DNA from: Stenogyne calaminthoides
Taxonomy: Eukaryota; Streptophyta; Magnoliopsida; Lamiales; Lamiaceae
NCBI GenBank assembly: GCA_037126765.1
Contig: JBBCBC010000001.1
Coordinates: forward strand, 30,674,804-30,738,803
Length of the DNA stretch: 64,000 nt
Direction of reading: 5' to 3'
Shown here: piece by piece, positions 1 through 11,152 of the stretch
How the letters are laid out: each line of letters starts with the position of its first letter
Position numbering within the stretch: the stretch's first letter is position 1
Translations under genes and position numbers: made by a program
The notes under the pieces: generated by a model
What the model was told of the DNA's origin: nothing
The model's input: only the letters and a program-made list of their open reading frames with translations
Databases searched by the model: none

Positions 1-2
1 AG

Positions 3-2099
3 ACATCTTCTGAACAAGAGAAACCTGCCTCAGAACAAGCAGTACTAGATCAACCGGTACCTGATGAACAGAAAATGGATCAGTTGAGTATCAAAGACAA
101 GGGATCAGATCACGTAACAGTGTATGTCCCAAAGCTTGATCTTACTGATTCACCAGGTCAATCAGACCCAAAGGTACGTACAACTATCAATGAAGAAGCT
201 GGTACAGCTGAGATAGTATCAACTGAACCATCTGGTTCAGGGGGAACACCTGATGTTCCTATGGATAGACATCAGCATATGATGATTCCAACATCAGCTG
301 AGAATTGTCCATGCCAAGTGGATCCTATAACTGCACCACTCCCAACTACTAGTGACTCAATATCAGATGAGGATGATGATATCCAAACTGATATACAACA
401 GAAAAGAGGGACTTAGTTAAGTGACCATCCGACTAATCTGATAATTGGCAATCTGAATGCCCGAGTCCAAACTAGACATCAGGTTGGTGAAAGTGCCATG
501 TATTGTTGTTATCTGTCTTTGAAGGAACCAACCACCATAGAAGAAGCTCTACAAGATGCTAGATGGATCCTATGCATGCAAGAAGAATTAGAGCAATTTG
601 AAAGGAATCAGGTTTGGAAACAGGTGGACAGACCAACTCATCAAGATGTGATAGGCACCAAGTGGACATTCAAGAACAAGAGAGATGAGAATAATGTCAT
701 AACCAGAAATAAGACAAGACTTGTTGCTAAGGGGTACTCACAATCAGAAGAAATTGATTATGATGAGACCTTTGCACCAGTCGCTCGCCTGGAAGCCATT
801 CGGCTGTTTCTGGCATATGCTGCCCACAGAGGGTTTATTGTGTATCAGATGGATGTAAAGAGTGCATTCTTAAATGGGGTACTAGCTGAGGAAGTTTATG
901 TTGAACAACCTCCTGGCTTTGAAAAAGGCAACCAGGTGTACCGTTTAAGAAAAGCTCTTTACGGCCTGAAACAAGCTCCTCGAGCTTGGTATGATACACT
1001 CTATCAGTTCTTGATAGACAATGGATTCACTAAAGTGGTAGTAGATAGAACCTTATTCAGAATAGAAGACGGAGAAGATATTCTGATGGTTCAGATTTAT
1101 GTGGACGATATCATTTTCGGATCTCCCAACAAGAACCTATGTGATAGATTCAGCAAACTGATGCAAGGGAAATTTGAAATGTCCATGATGGGTCAGATGA
1201 ATTACTTTCTGGGTCTTCAAGTTAAGCAGAGTACAGAAGGGATATTCATCTGCCAGGCAAAATACACTAGGAATTTATTAGCTAAATTTGGAATTCAGAA
1301 TAGTAAGGAAGCCAAAATTCCTATGATGACTGGATTCAAGATGGATCCAGATGAGAATGGTCAGAAAACTAATCAGAAAGAATACAGGGCTCTCATTAGA
1401 TCTCAACTATACCTGACTGCCAGCAGACCAAATATAACTTTTGCAGTAGGAGTATGTGCCAGATTTCAGGCAAATCCAATGCAAAGCCACCTGGAAGCAG
1501 CTAAGCGGATTCTTAAGTATCTGAAGGGGACAGTAAACCTTGGTTTATTCTACCCATCAGATGATAATCTAGAGCTTAGTGGGTATTCTGATTCTGATTA
1601 TGGAGGTTGCAGAATAGATAGAAAATCAACATCAGGAACATGTAAGTTCTTAGGAAGCAAACTAATCTCTTGGTTTTCAAAGAAGCAGACATTTGTTGCT
1701 ACATCTACTACTGAAGCAGAATATATGGCTGCAGGAAGTTGTTGTTCCCAACTGCTCTGGCTTAGTCAGCAGCTGAGGGATTACAACATTGTAGCTACGA
1801 ACGTACCTATATTCTGTGACAGTAATAGTGCTTTAGCAATCACTCAGAATCCGGTATTACATACAAGATGCAAGCATGTGGATGTCAGACATCACTTTAT
1901 AAGAGAACATGTGGAAAAGAAGAACATCAGAATGGAAAAGATCCATACTGACAAGCAGAGAGCTGATATCTTAACCAAACCACTAGTTGAGGTCAGATTC
2001 AGAGAACTATGTAATGAGCTAGGACTTCTGGACTTAGGAGAAAGTGCACCAGAAATTTTTGGTGGACTAGTCTCCAGGACCAGTTGGTTAAGAGAATGA
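3..2099 (+). pseudogene. E1 pol: integrase tail, reverse transcriptase, RNase H
   Basis: C-terminal part of a copia polyprotein that copies element RNA into DNA. The frame is open from base 3 to 2099 except for one amber codon at 414-416. Bases 3-413 encode the low-complexity integrase tail. Reverse transcriptase follows, with QMDVKSAFLNG near 846-880, YGLKQAPRAWY near 961-990 and the catalytic YVDDIIFGS near 1095-1123. RNase H follows with YSDSDYGGC near 1585-1610 and ends near KIHTDKQRADILTKPL. Length and motif order are normal for SIRE-like pol. The ATG at 498 is internal, not a real start. Apart from the amber codon it looks intact, so this is a recently active copy with a possible single nonsense change. 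Confidence 0.9.
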
Positions 2100-2440
2100 C
2101 CAGATAAGGAGAATCAGTTGAGTAAGGTATCTCAACTGATCAGAAAGATCAGTCAGGAACTGATCAGAAAAGGGTTATCAGATGAAGGGGGAACAGATCA
2201 GATTGGATAAGAAAAGAATCTGATCAGATAAAGTGGGAAATTGTTGGGAAATACTAAGGTCTAGGCAGAAACTAAGATCAACAGAAATCGGTCAGAATTC
2301 AAGTGGTATTGACTGATCACAACATCAGTCAACCAGATATGCATTTCTATTTATGTGCCTTTCTGTTTACAATATGCAATTATCTGTTCTTATCTGCTTT
2401 TACTGTGCATACACTTTTATGACGTGTACTCTGCAAAGCA

Positions 2441-2617
2441 TTTAATGCGGACGTGGGGAATATGTATTAATTGCCATTAAATGCGTTTTTAAAATCCAAA
2501 AGGAAATTGCGCGTGCAAATCCTGACCGCACGATCAAAATCGCTTAATCTGAATCGTTTATTCTTTTCAAACGTTTGGTTTTCCAGTCTCGATTTTCCCT
2601 CCTTTCCTTTATATAGG
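2441..2617 (+). promoter_or_regulatory. Candidate internal promoter of the E1 aORF
   Basis: A TATA-like box (tttatatagg, 2608-2617) lies about 340 bp before the aORF start. About 165 bp further upstream is TTTAATGCGGACG at 2441-2453. The same box is found upstream of the aORF in E4 (reverse complement near 48323-48338), followed in both by a similar stretch containing TTTTAAAATCCAAAAG and gaccgcacgatc. E6 has TTTAATGC at 58866-58873, before its own TATA box. Conservation of non-coding DNA in this position across three elements suggests a promoter. Transcription is an inference. Confidence 0.55.
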
Positions 2618-2751
2618 CTTCATCAAAACCCTTCCAAAATTACACTTCTCAAAATCTCTTGCGATTTACACTCTGCAAATTTCTCAAATACACTGCAATT
2701 CAAAGCGTTTCTTGCGATTCACATTATCTCAGATTCACTCAACAAAATCTG

Positions 2752-2949
2752 GTAATATATGGTTATTTGTTGAATTTATTCCATTAAATGTTTTTGCTCA
2801 TACAGTTTTTATAATGTATGTCGTCTCTAATGCTTGGTATCTGTGTGAGTATGATATATAATGATTCAATCGGTTATTTATTCAGCAAATCAGATAGATG
2901 ATATGCTTTTTATTAATCACTATACTCACATAGTTTCTTCTTAATATAG
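2752..2949 (+). other. Candidate 5'-UTR intron of the E1 aORF
   Basis: GT donor at 2752-2753 (ctg|gtaatat) and AG acceptor at 2948-2949 (aatatag), directly abutting the aORF ATG. The 198-bp segment is AT-rich, as plant introns are. E4 has a 99-bp candidate intron in the same place (47898-47996, minus) with donor actg|gtaaat and acceptor cttgcag, ending two bases before its ATG. The matching position in a divergent copy is the main support. Confidence 0.5.
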
Positions 2950-5900
2950 ATGGCTACTCACGGTATTGGCAAAATCATGTGTAACTATGCCAGTTTGGCA
3001 AACCAAATTGTGGAAGACAAATATGTAATATTTGGAGTTACACGAGATCTAGAATCGATGGAAGTTGAGCAGTTGTTAAAGGGTTGTGGACTCGAAAAAT
3101 ATTGTGCTTCACACTCCAATCCAGTGATGCAGTATGAGACACTAGAGTTCTTGAGAAATTTGGATGTGGTGACCCTTGGGAATGAACTTGTTTCATTGGT
3201 AAATGGAGAGGAGATCAAAGTTACAAATGCTGATATCTCTCGCCTGTTCAACCTGCCCAAAGGGAAGATCTCTCCTGCTCACTACAGGGAGAATGAAGAC
3301 GAGCTGATTAGGAATGAACTCTTCCGGGAGGCTGATAAACACCGTATCGCAAACTTTGTCAGGCCGATGTTGAAAAGGAAATTCCGCTTGTTGTTTGACA
3401 TTTTGTCAAAAACAATTATGGGTATATCTTTCAGCCCGGATGGATTAACGGCTGTAAAGATGCATTGTTTGGCTGCTATTATCGATGGAGCCACAAATAT
3501 TAACTGGGCTGGTTTTCTGAAGGCCATTCTGGTCCAAGAGCATGAGAAATTTGGAGTTAATGACCAGAGACAGGTCTTTCTGAAGAAGAGAATCAGCAAT
3601 CTCAACAAAGTTGCAGTCATTCTGAGGGACAAAATGCCTAATGCTGAATGGGATCAGAATGGACTGAAGTTTTACAAGGCCTTTCTTTCAACCACAACTG
3701 CCATCTATGGCCCGGCAGATGATGATCTGCGGGTCACACTCAAGAAAGGGAAAAGCAAAGAGATTGTTGCTTCTGCAACTGCAATTCCTCCGAAGAGGAA
3801 GAGGAAACTGGTGAAGGCTTAGGAGAAGAGGCCAAAGAAAGTAAAATAGACGCCGATGACTCTCTTCTTGGCAGACAAGTCAGAAGAAGAAGAGGTTGCA
3901 TTCCATCCTGCTCCTCAAAGCAAATCTGTTGACAAATCTGCTGAACATGGATTGCAGGTGGAAAGCTCTCCGGAGCAGTCCGAAGGAGAACAGGAAAAGG
4001 GCAAAGACAAGGCCAGATCACCCTCTCCTCAGCGCATGACTCCCTTGTCTTCTCCAGTCCGTGAGCAGGCTAAATCCTCGGTGGTGGAGCCAGATCAACC
4101 TATGCTCCTAGGCTGGCATCAACCCGCTGATCTGCCACCACCAGAAACCTCCTCCACACAACCCCCAGTCCCAACTGAACAGTCACTTCCCGAATCCAGA
4201 TCATCAAAAACCATCACCGGGAAGCTGGCAAGGATGAGAATAGAAAGGGAAATAGATGGATTATATCCAAGACTGGAAGCTCATCCAGCTGTAAGGGATG
4301 ATGTTCTGGAGATTCTGACTTGGAGAGATCTCCGCATGAAGAACTTCTCCGATTTTATGATAATTATTGAACAGATGGGAGGAGCAGATGAATTTGCTGA
4401 TTACGATTTTGATATGAAAAGATCAGCTCAGGTTGGGTCACCAGCTGAGTTGATTTCTGCTGAAGGAGTAAAAGCCCTGATCTTCAGGAAGATGGGCTTA
4501 TCTGAAAGGGTGGAGATAGAATCTGAAAACTCCACGAGAAGTTGCTCCTTTGAAGGATGCAGGAGCTGCCGATGAAGGTGAGCCTGGTGCTATAGTTCAT
4601 GACCAGCCACTAGAGGCACGATCAATTGGAATTGATCAGGTGGTACAAAGCATTCCTGCTACACACATAACCACTGATCAACTTCGGGAGATCATATCTT
4701 GTTTCAAAGATCTCCTGAAAGAGGAAGTTGAGGGTGTGTTGGCTAATGCAGTTAGCAACACAATAGCTGATCAGAGGTAGGCTAGCCTCCGGGAGATGAA
4801 GGATCAACGGGAATTTGCTATTTCCCAGATTGAGACAATTAAAGATCAATTCTCTCAAACCGTGACCAACCTGACTTCTGATATTAAGAAGACTTTTGAC
4901 GAGAAGTTGGTCCAGGTTGATCAAAATCAAGTTTTTCTTCTGATGGTCACTGAAAAACTTGAAAAGACAGAAGAGAAACTGGATAAACTGATTCTCACTT
5001 TTTCCATGGCCATCGAAGCTGCCAAGTCTGAGCTGATTGCCAAGATTCAAGATCTAACTGCTCAGACTCAGGGCCTAACTGCTTCTGATTTAAACAAGGC
5101 CATTTCGGTCAGTTTTCGCTCCCTGACTTCCCACCTCAATGCACTTTTTGATCAAACCAAAAAGGGGGAAAGCCAGGTTGAGAAACCAACTGCCTATATT
5201 AAAACAACAGAGGAGCTGATTCAAACAGTTGAAGCGTATGGCCAAAGACTAGACCATCTTGATCTGTTCGCGAATGAAGTTTCTGAGAAGATGGAAAAGT
5301 CTAAGGCAAGAAAGATGGCCGCCGGTGCTGGAACATCAAAAGCTGCTGATCCTGCCAGTCAAGCAAAAAGAGTTACAAGAAGCACAGCGAGCCAGATACA
5401 AGCTGATAAGGAGCTGGCAGAAAAAGTCTCCAAGGAGCAGATTGCTGAGGAAGCTCGTCTTAGTGAAGAAGAAAGGAAAGCAGAAAAATGGCCAAGGCAG
5501 AAGGACTTAGGAAGAAATACAGATCGAGGCTTAAGAAAAGTCATGCCGGAAAATTTGGAGCAGAACCACAGCTGGCAGCAAGAATCGCTGAAATCATTCC
5601 AAAAACTGCTGCTCATGCTGATAAATTTGAAGAATGGAACATGATAAGAGGTGAATGGCTCCTGGATGCTTTTGTTCTGGATCTAGTGCCAAAAGAAGAA
5701 TCACCAGATGAGGAATTTCTCAACTGGTTGGAGAACAAGCATCCAGACTTTCTGAAGGATCTGGAGAATGAGGCCAGGAAGATAAATGTAAGAATAGCCC
5801 ATCAAGACTATGAGGTGATGGACTACACTAAGAAGGCAGATGGTGTTGGGAAATTAGGGGTGCCCGGATCTATTCGAGTTGAATTTAAATACATATTTAA

Positions 5901-7732
5901 ATTAATCAATTAATTACTAACATGAATTAATCCTAAGTCAATTCAACATAATAATCAATAAGCAAATAAACATCATGCGTACACGTATTTCACGTAAAAC
6001 CTAAACATGCGGAATCTAGGAATTACGTAAATACTAACCTCTCGTAGAGACAACCGCTGAGACGATGGATCAACCCAAAGTACCTTCTCAAATATGTTCC
6101 ACGTCCATGAACGTAATTCGGTGGGAGGATTATCAACGAACGATTTTAATCTAAAGGAGAAAATAAAATATTTGGCCACCACCTTTGTGGATTTCTAATT
6201 TTTCCAACACATGGAATTGCATTGGGGATGAAAAATTCATCCCCTATTTATAGAGTAAGGGGGGGATGAAAAATAGGTCTAGTTGGGCATTGAGAAATTT
6301 ATTTGCTTCTTCCTCAAAATACAATCTAGAATATATCCAATATATTCTATTTCCCAAAATATCTCCCAACAAAATTTCCTCCTCCTTTCTTGTTCAATAT
6401 TTTCGAAAATATCACATGAAATAGGAAGAAATAAGATCTTCTTCCTTTCTTGAATTTATGGGATAAACTTGTATCTCAAGAATACTTATTCCATAAGATC
6501 TTTCCAAGAAAATCAAGAAAAAAATTATTTTTCTCTTTCCTACCCAAATTTTCGAAAAATATTGTGGAAAAATAAGCCAAAATATTTTCTTCTCCTTTTC
6601 ATTAATTGGACTTTAGTTTGGGCTATTTGAGGGGCCTTTAGGAGAATTAAGATTGGACCTCTAATGGGCTATGAAGCTTTAATATTTAGCCAAAATATTA
6701 TTCAAGCCCATTAATATTAATTTACTCCACTATAAAATTAATATTGAACTATACATCTTAACCCACATTACGACTTTACAATAATATGGCTCCCGGTCAT
6801 TATTTCCCGTGTTTAAGATTGTCTTAGTCCATTAATTAATTAAGCCACTGAACAGACTTTTTATTAATTAATATATTTGTCCTTGGAGTAAAGACAACTC
6901 AACATTATTATCCATACCGGAAATAAATTTCCACTTGCAAGATTTGGTATGATAAAGATTCTGAGCCCACCAAGGGGACAAATCAAGCAAGTCGTACTTG
7001 CACGCGATTCTCCGTATTAAATCTTAGCAATCGTCATGTAACTAATAATATTGCCCAAGATACAAGGTATCGAATCGCATTGATTCTCTTCCCATCATAA
7101 GTCAAAGCAATAGTTATTAATTTCACACGATCCTATTTAAGGAACGGAGATTAAGAAATAACGCATCACTGAGGTCTAATTCTTGTATATTCAGTACCGA
7201 AGAATTTATCCTCCTGTAGGTCCTTTTCAGCGCATCATAATGCACTAGTGTAATCCCTTGGTCAAGACAAGCCAATCCGAGCCGTTCACTTCAACCTTTC
7301 ATGATGGGTTGTTCATTTCCATCTGGGTTGTGAATTTGTACTTAGTCACGAGAAACTGTTAATTTGATCTTCTGTGATCTGGTATCACCAAATTAACTAC
7401 AACGTAACACGTACTGACTTTATCGAACGAGTATGTAGTAAATATATATAACATTCATTCATATTTAATGCAGCATGTGATAAATAATTTATTTCAGTAA
7501 AATAAATAAGAAATTCAGTTTGGTTATACAAAGTAAAAGCATACTTTTGAGTATAACCCCAACAGATGGCTCATTCGACAGATTGGCATTTCAAAGATTC
7601 TACTTTGACATCTTGGGCAAATCGCACATAACTGATCCAGAGCAGGTCAACAATGTCAAATGGAAACTGTACCAGATTTTCAACGTTCCTCAAGATCAAC
7701 GAGAAATGCCAGAAGGCTACATTCCAAGAGGG
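2950..7732 (+). pseudogene. E1 additional ORF (aORF), interrupted
   Basis: Long protein encoded after pol, of unknown function. Visible parts in order: a conserved N-terminal domain (2950 to about 3720) with RPMLKRKFRLLFDILSKTIM; a basic patch KRKRK near 3800 that could be a nuclear signal; a Pro/Ser-rich linker; a helical block with VLEILTWRDLRMKNF near 4300; a long coiled coil (4796 to about 5300); a basic segment; and a C-terminal domain with IRGEWLLDAF and FLNWLENKHPDF (about 5650-5760). The end (7571-7732) follows the inserted solo LTR. Breaks: TAG at 3820 and 3847, a frameshift near 4545, TAG at 4778, a frameshift near 5500, and the LTR. No signal peptide or membrane segment is visible, so 'envelope-like' is poorly supported. 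The N-domain may belong to the 'putative plant transposon protein' family; that is inference. Confidence 0.75.
5844..7565 (-). mobile_element. Solo LTR inserted in the E1 aORF
   Basis: A 1722-bp insert with ends TGTTGGG and CCCAACA, flanked by perfect 5-bp duplications GATGG at 5839-5843 and 7566-7570. The aORF reading resumes after it, which fixes the boundaries. It has no primer site, polypurine tract or coding sequence, so it is one LTR left after LTR-LTR recombination. A TATAAATA box reads on the minus strand (6245-6252), about three quarters along the LTR, which suggests minus orientation. The family differs from the other LTRs here except for the short termini. Confidence 0.85.
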
Positions 7733-7949
7733 TGAAGATCAAAAGACTTTTAGGATCAGTTGTACTTTATTTTCAAACTTTTTCAGATGTAACATGTAAA
7801 CGACAAATCAGTTAAATGAAAAGTTTATTTTTACTGATCCTAAGACAAATTCTCACTGTCTTCTGATTTTCTATTTTTTTTCTGTTTTACAAAATTATCA
7901 ACTGTTGTTGGTTTCTCAGATGTTTTGGTTTCATCAAAAAGGGGGAAAT
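7733..7949 (+). terminator. E1 aORF 3' region and polypurine tract
   Basis: After the aORF stop there is a plant-like 3'-end signal (aaatgaaaagttt near 7814-7826), about 85 bases downstream. E2, E4 and E6 have AATGAA-type motifs about 70-130 bases after their own aORF stops. The polypurine tract AAAAAGGGGGAAA (about 7936-7948) directly precedes the LTR and primes plus-strand DNA synthesis in this class of element. Confidence 0.5.
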
Positions 7950-9483
7950 TGTTGGGAAATTTAGAGTTTTGATGAAAGTTCCAAAACACTTGTAATAGGA
8001 CAAGTCAGACCTGTTAGCTGACTGATAAGCTAGATATCGGGTTAGGATGACCAGTTGATATTTATTGTATAGAACAACTGATGTAATAGATAGGTCACAT
8101 ATTGAGGGGGAATTCAATATGTAATGTCTTGAAGAAGATCAGATCAGAAGACCAGACGAGTCAAAAGATCAGGCGAGCCAGTTAATCAAATGATCAGGTA
8201 AAGACATGAAGCTAAAATTCAGAAGACCTGAAGATCAGATGGCTACCAGAAGATCAAGACCAGAAGATCGGAAGATCTACATCGGTCGAGTCTGCTAAGT
8301 TGAAGTTAAGACAACTTGCACCAGAAAACTCTATCAGGTAGACTGGTCAGTTTTATCTGATCAGGTCAGCTCTCTCCAGGTGTCAACTGTTTTGTGCACC
8401 AGATCATACGTACTAATCAGACAAAAAGAATGTCAATCTTAGTTGGTATACCAAACACTGAACAAGTGTATCTATTAATCAATGAGATCAAGACACGTAT
8501 GAACGGAGCTGGAAATACGGGATTCGGCGCTGCAAAATCAAACGGCTAGAAAGGACAAACATACATGTTTCGGCCATGCCATTCTTGAAGCACGTCAAAT
8601 CAACCCTGCAATAACCTGAAATTCAAATTGCTCTCCAACTGCTATTTGATTTCGAGGTCTATAAATACGGGATCAATCTTCATAGTGAAGATACATAAAT
8701 TATCATCAAGCTCAAGCCATAGCAAATTTCCGCACGAAGAACACAAATTCAAGATTATTTTCTAAGTGTTCATCCCATTAGTTCTTAGCTTAGAATTCTT
8801 ATCCTCTAGCTTAAGGCTACCTCAAAACTAGGATAGAATTCCAGTTGGAACAAACAACAAATCTTTACCCAAACTCAACGTTAGGTTAAGTTTGTTTAGC
8901 AAGATTTCAGACTAGGGTTTCTAGTTCTGATCTCTGGGATCGGTTGAGTGAGAACTCTTGAAACATCTGTTGGTTGTACTGTGTTGGACTAACACATTAA
9001 ACTGAGTCCAAGTTGGTTAAGTTGGTGTCCCTGCTGATAGGGAAGAGTGGACGTAGGACTGGTTGTCCGAATCACTATAAAAATCTTGTGTGCATTATCT
9101 GATTTACCTGTTTTACACTATAGCACACTACCTGATTTAAACTACATACATATTCTGAATTAAGATCAGTCTGTATCAAGCAACTGATCTGATCAGTTTG
9201 ACAATTTAGTCATCTGATTGAAAACAGACTGCAGAATCTGATCTTATAAAACTGGTTTTTCACACGGGTTAGAAACTTGCTTCCGCACATAAGTTAAACT
9301 GATAGACACCAAACTGGTCTGCCATCAGGCGATCAGTAAGTTGGATATCAGTCCAAACTGATTCACACGCACTCTGATCAGGCAACCTGCTTTCACACCT
9401 GATCTTGCACAAAAAGTTTGCAGAAGTCTATTCACCCCTCCCCTCTAGACTTCTGCCCTCACAAAACCCGTTCGGGACCTACA
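7950..9483 (+). repeat. E1 3' LTR
   Basis: A 1534-bp long terminal repeat starting TGTTGGGAAATTTAG just after the polypurine tract and ending CGGGACCTACA. A TATAAATA box at 8660-8667 marks the likely U3/R border. The same ends, inverted, bound the E4 LTR at 42977-44436. The body is rich in ctgatcag-type words, a possible set of short regulatory repeats. Confidence 0.85.
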
Positions 9484-10176
9484 GCAGGAACCTGGTTTTA
9501 TCTAGGGTGATATGTTTTCATGGGGTTTTGTATTTATAATGATGGACTGTCATTCTGCCGGGAACTTTATGAGTTGTTTTATGTGCATGCTTTCCTGGAT
9601 CACGATTGATTGTCATTCTGCCATCAACTTTATAAGTTGTAATTTTAAATTAGTTGTTAACCAACTGTCTGATTTCTAGAGAACTACATTAAAGAAATTA
9701 TTTTCAATATTCAGAAAATCAAGGATTTTAAATCTTATAACATGTCTTTATGGATATTAATTAATTACTTCAACATAAATAGAAGGAAGAGTCCATGCTC
9801 TTCCATCAATTCAGTATATTACATCCTAAATTGTTGTAAGGCAAATGCATTTTTTTTTTTAGATTTACTATATCAAGGCATACCCTTATATAGTTATTAT
9901 GTTAACTGAAATAATATTTTTAATATTCTGCAAGATCTGAATATTGATGTGGCATGTACTATTGGAGTTAATAAATGTGCAAACAGATAAGTTACACCTT
10001 ACTAAACTAATTGTATTTAATAATCTACTTGGGTGATATAATTATTAATATCTAATGATGGTTGGACTATTTGTTGTGTTGAATATTATAAGTTATTGAG
10101 TTCTATACTTTAATTTGGAGAATGAATGCTTTATTTGTGTATAAATTACATAGTTTGACTGCTGGATTAGGACAAT
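9484..10176. other. Unassigned AT-rich stretch
   Basis: No coding sequence, structural RNA or terminal repeat recognised. Short direct similarity between tgtcattctgcc near 9549 and near 9611 suggests an old local duplication. This is probably the downstream flank of the minus-strand host gene that ends at 10754. Confidence 0.4.
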
Positions 10177-10566
10177 CACTATGCCAAAAACTGGATACGA
10201 CAATGGGTAATCCCCGTTGTCGTATTTGTTTTTCCCCCATCGTGGATGCTGATGTTGTCGTAGGTCCAGGGCATTTGACAATGGGGATTCCCAGTTATCG
10301 TAGGTGGTTATTACAACGGTTTTAACCGTTGTGTTAACTCATCGTAACCCGTTATCGTAGGTGTTTATTACAACGGTTTTTCCCCGTTGTGTTAACTTAT
10401 AATAACCCATTGTCGTAGGTGTTTATTACAACGATTTTTAGCCGTTGTTTTAACTCATAATGACCTGTTGTTGTAGATGTTTATTACAACGGTTTTTTAT
10501 TGTCATGTTAACTCATAGTGACCCGTTGTCGTAAGTGTTTATTATAACAATTTTTACCCGTTGTTA
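10177..10566 (+). mobile_element. CACTA-like transposon end with hairpin tandem repeats
   Basis: Begins CACTATGCCAAAAACTGG, close to the terminal inverted repeat of plant CACTA (En/Spm) elements, after AAT, a possible 3-bp target site. From 10301 there are 4.6 copies of a 57-58-bp unit starting tagGTGTTTATTACAACGG. Each unit has an internal palindrome of the form acaacgg...ccgttgt. Subterminal repeats of this kind bind transposase in CACTA elements. I could not find the opposite end (GGCATAGTG), so this is a one-ended remnant or the other end was lost. Confidence 0.6.
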
Positions 10567-11152
10567 ATACCATTTTTTGACCTGTTTTATGTTTTCTATT
10601 GTTTTAGAATATGAATATAATACACATATTTACTAAATGCAGCAAATACTAAAAACCAATAGAACTTCGTACAATTAAGTAATCAATTCATACATTATTC
10701 AAAATAAATAATAAAAATGTAAATCCAACTTCAAGATAAGAACTTGTTCAAAATCACAAAAACAAACTATTCTTAGCTTTCATCTTCCGACCACCTCTAC
10801 TGATCAACAATGTAATTTGATAGACATTCGGCTCACTCCTTCCGTACTTCATCAATTTCTTTTTCGGAGTAAAGCTTTTTGTGAGAACATGGGGCTGAGG
10901 GCACCTTCCATGTCGTTTGCTATGAAGCTTGTATAAGTTTAATCCTTCCTCCAGAGTAGACCTCACAGTTTCAGGCAAAGGAGGTCTTTTTTCACATGCA
11001 GATAAAAAATAGAAAGAACTGTGAGTCCTCAGCAAAGATAGGGATAAAAGCATATAAGAACTCTATAAGAAATTAACTTAGATAGGGACACAGGAACCAA
11101 GTGCTACTCAGAGAAACAAAGGACCAACTCATTCCATCTTTAAGATTGATAG

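Larger units (their letters stand above)
1..9483 (+). mobile_element. E1: SIRE-like Ty1/copia retrotransposon, 5' part outside window
   Basis: In order this holds the end of copia pol, an 850-bp spacer, a long additional ORF (aORF), a polypurine tract and a 3' LTR that starts TGTTGGGAAAT and ends CCTACA. A large extra gene between pol and the 3' LTR is the hallmark of the SIRE/Sirevirus branch of Ty1/copia. The 5' LTR, gag, protease and most of integrase lie left of the window. A younger solo LTR is inserted in the aORF. E4 on the minus strand is its closest relative here, with matching LTR ends and gene order. The target-site duplication cannot be checked because the left end is missing; the five bases after the element are GCAGG. 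Confidence 0.88.

Noticed and set aside
2950..7732. Calling the aORF a retroviral-type envelope gene
   Set aside because: Position after pol is envelope-like, but no signal peptide, membrane segment or cleavage motif is visible, and a long coiled coil alone is not enough.
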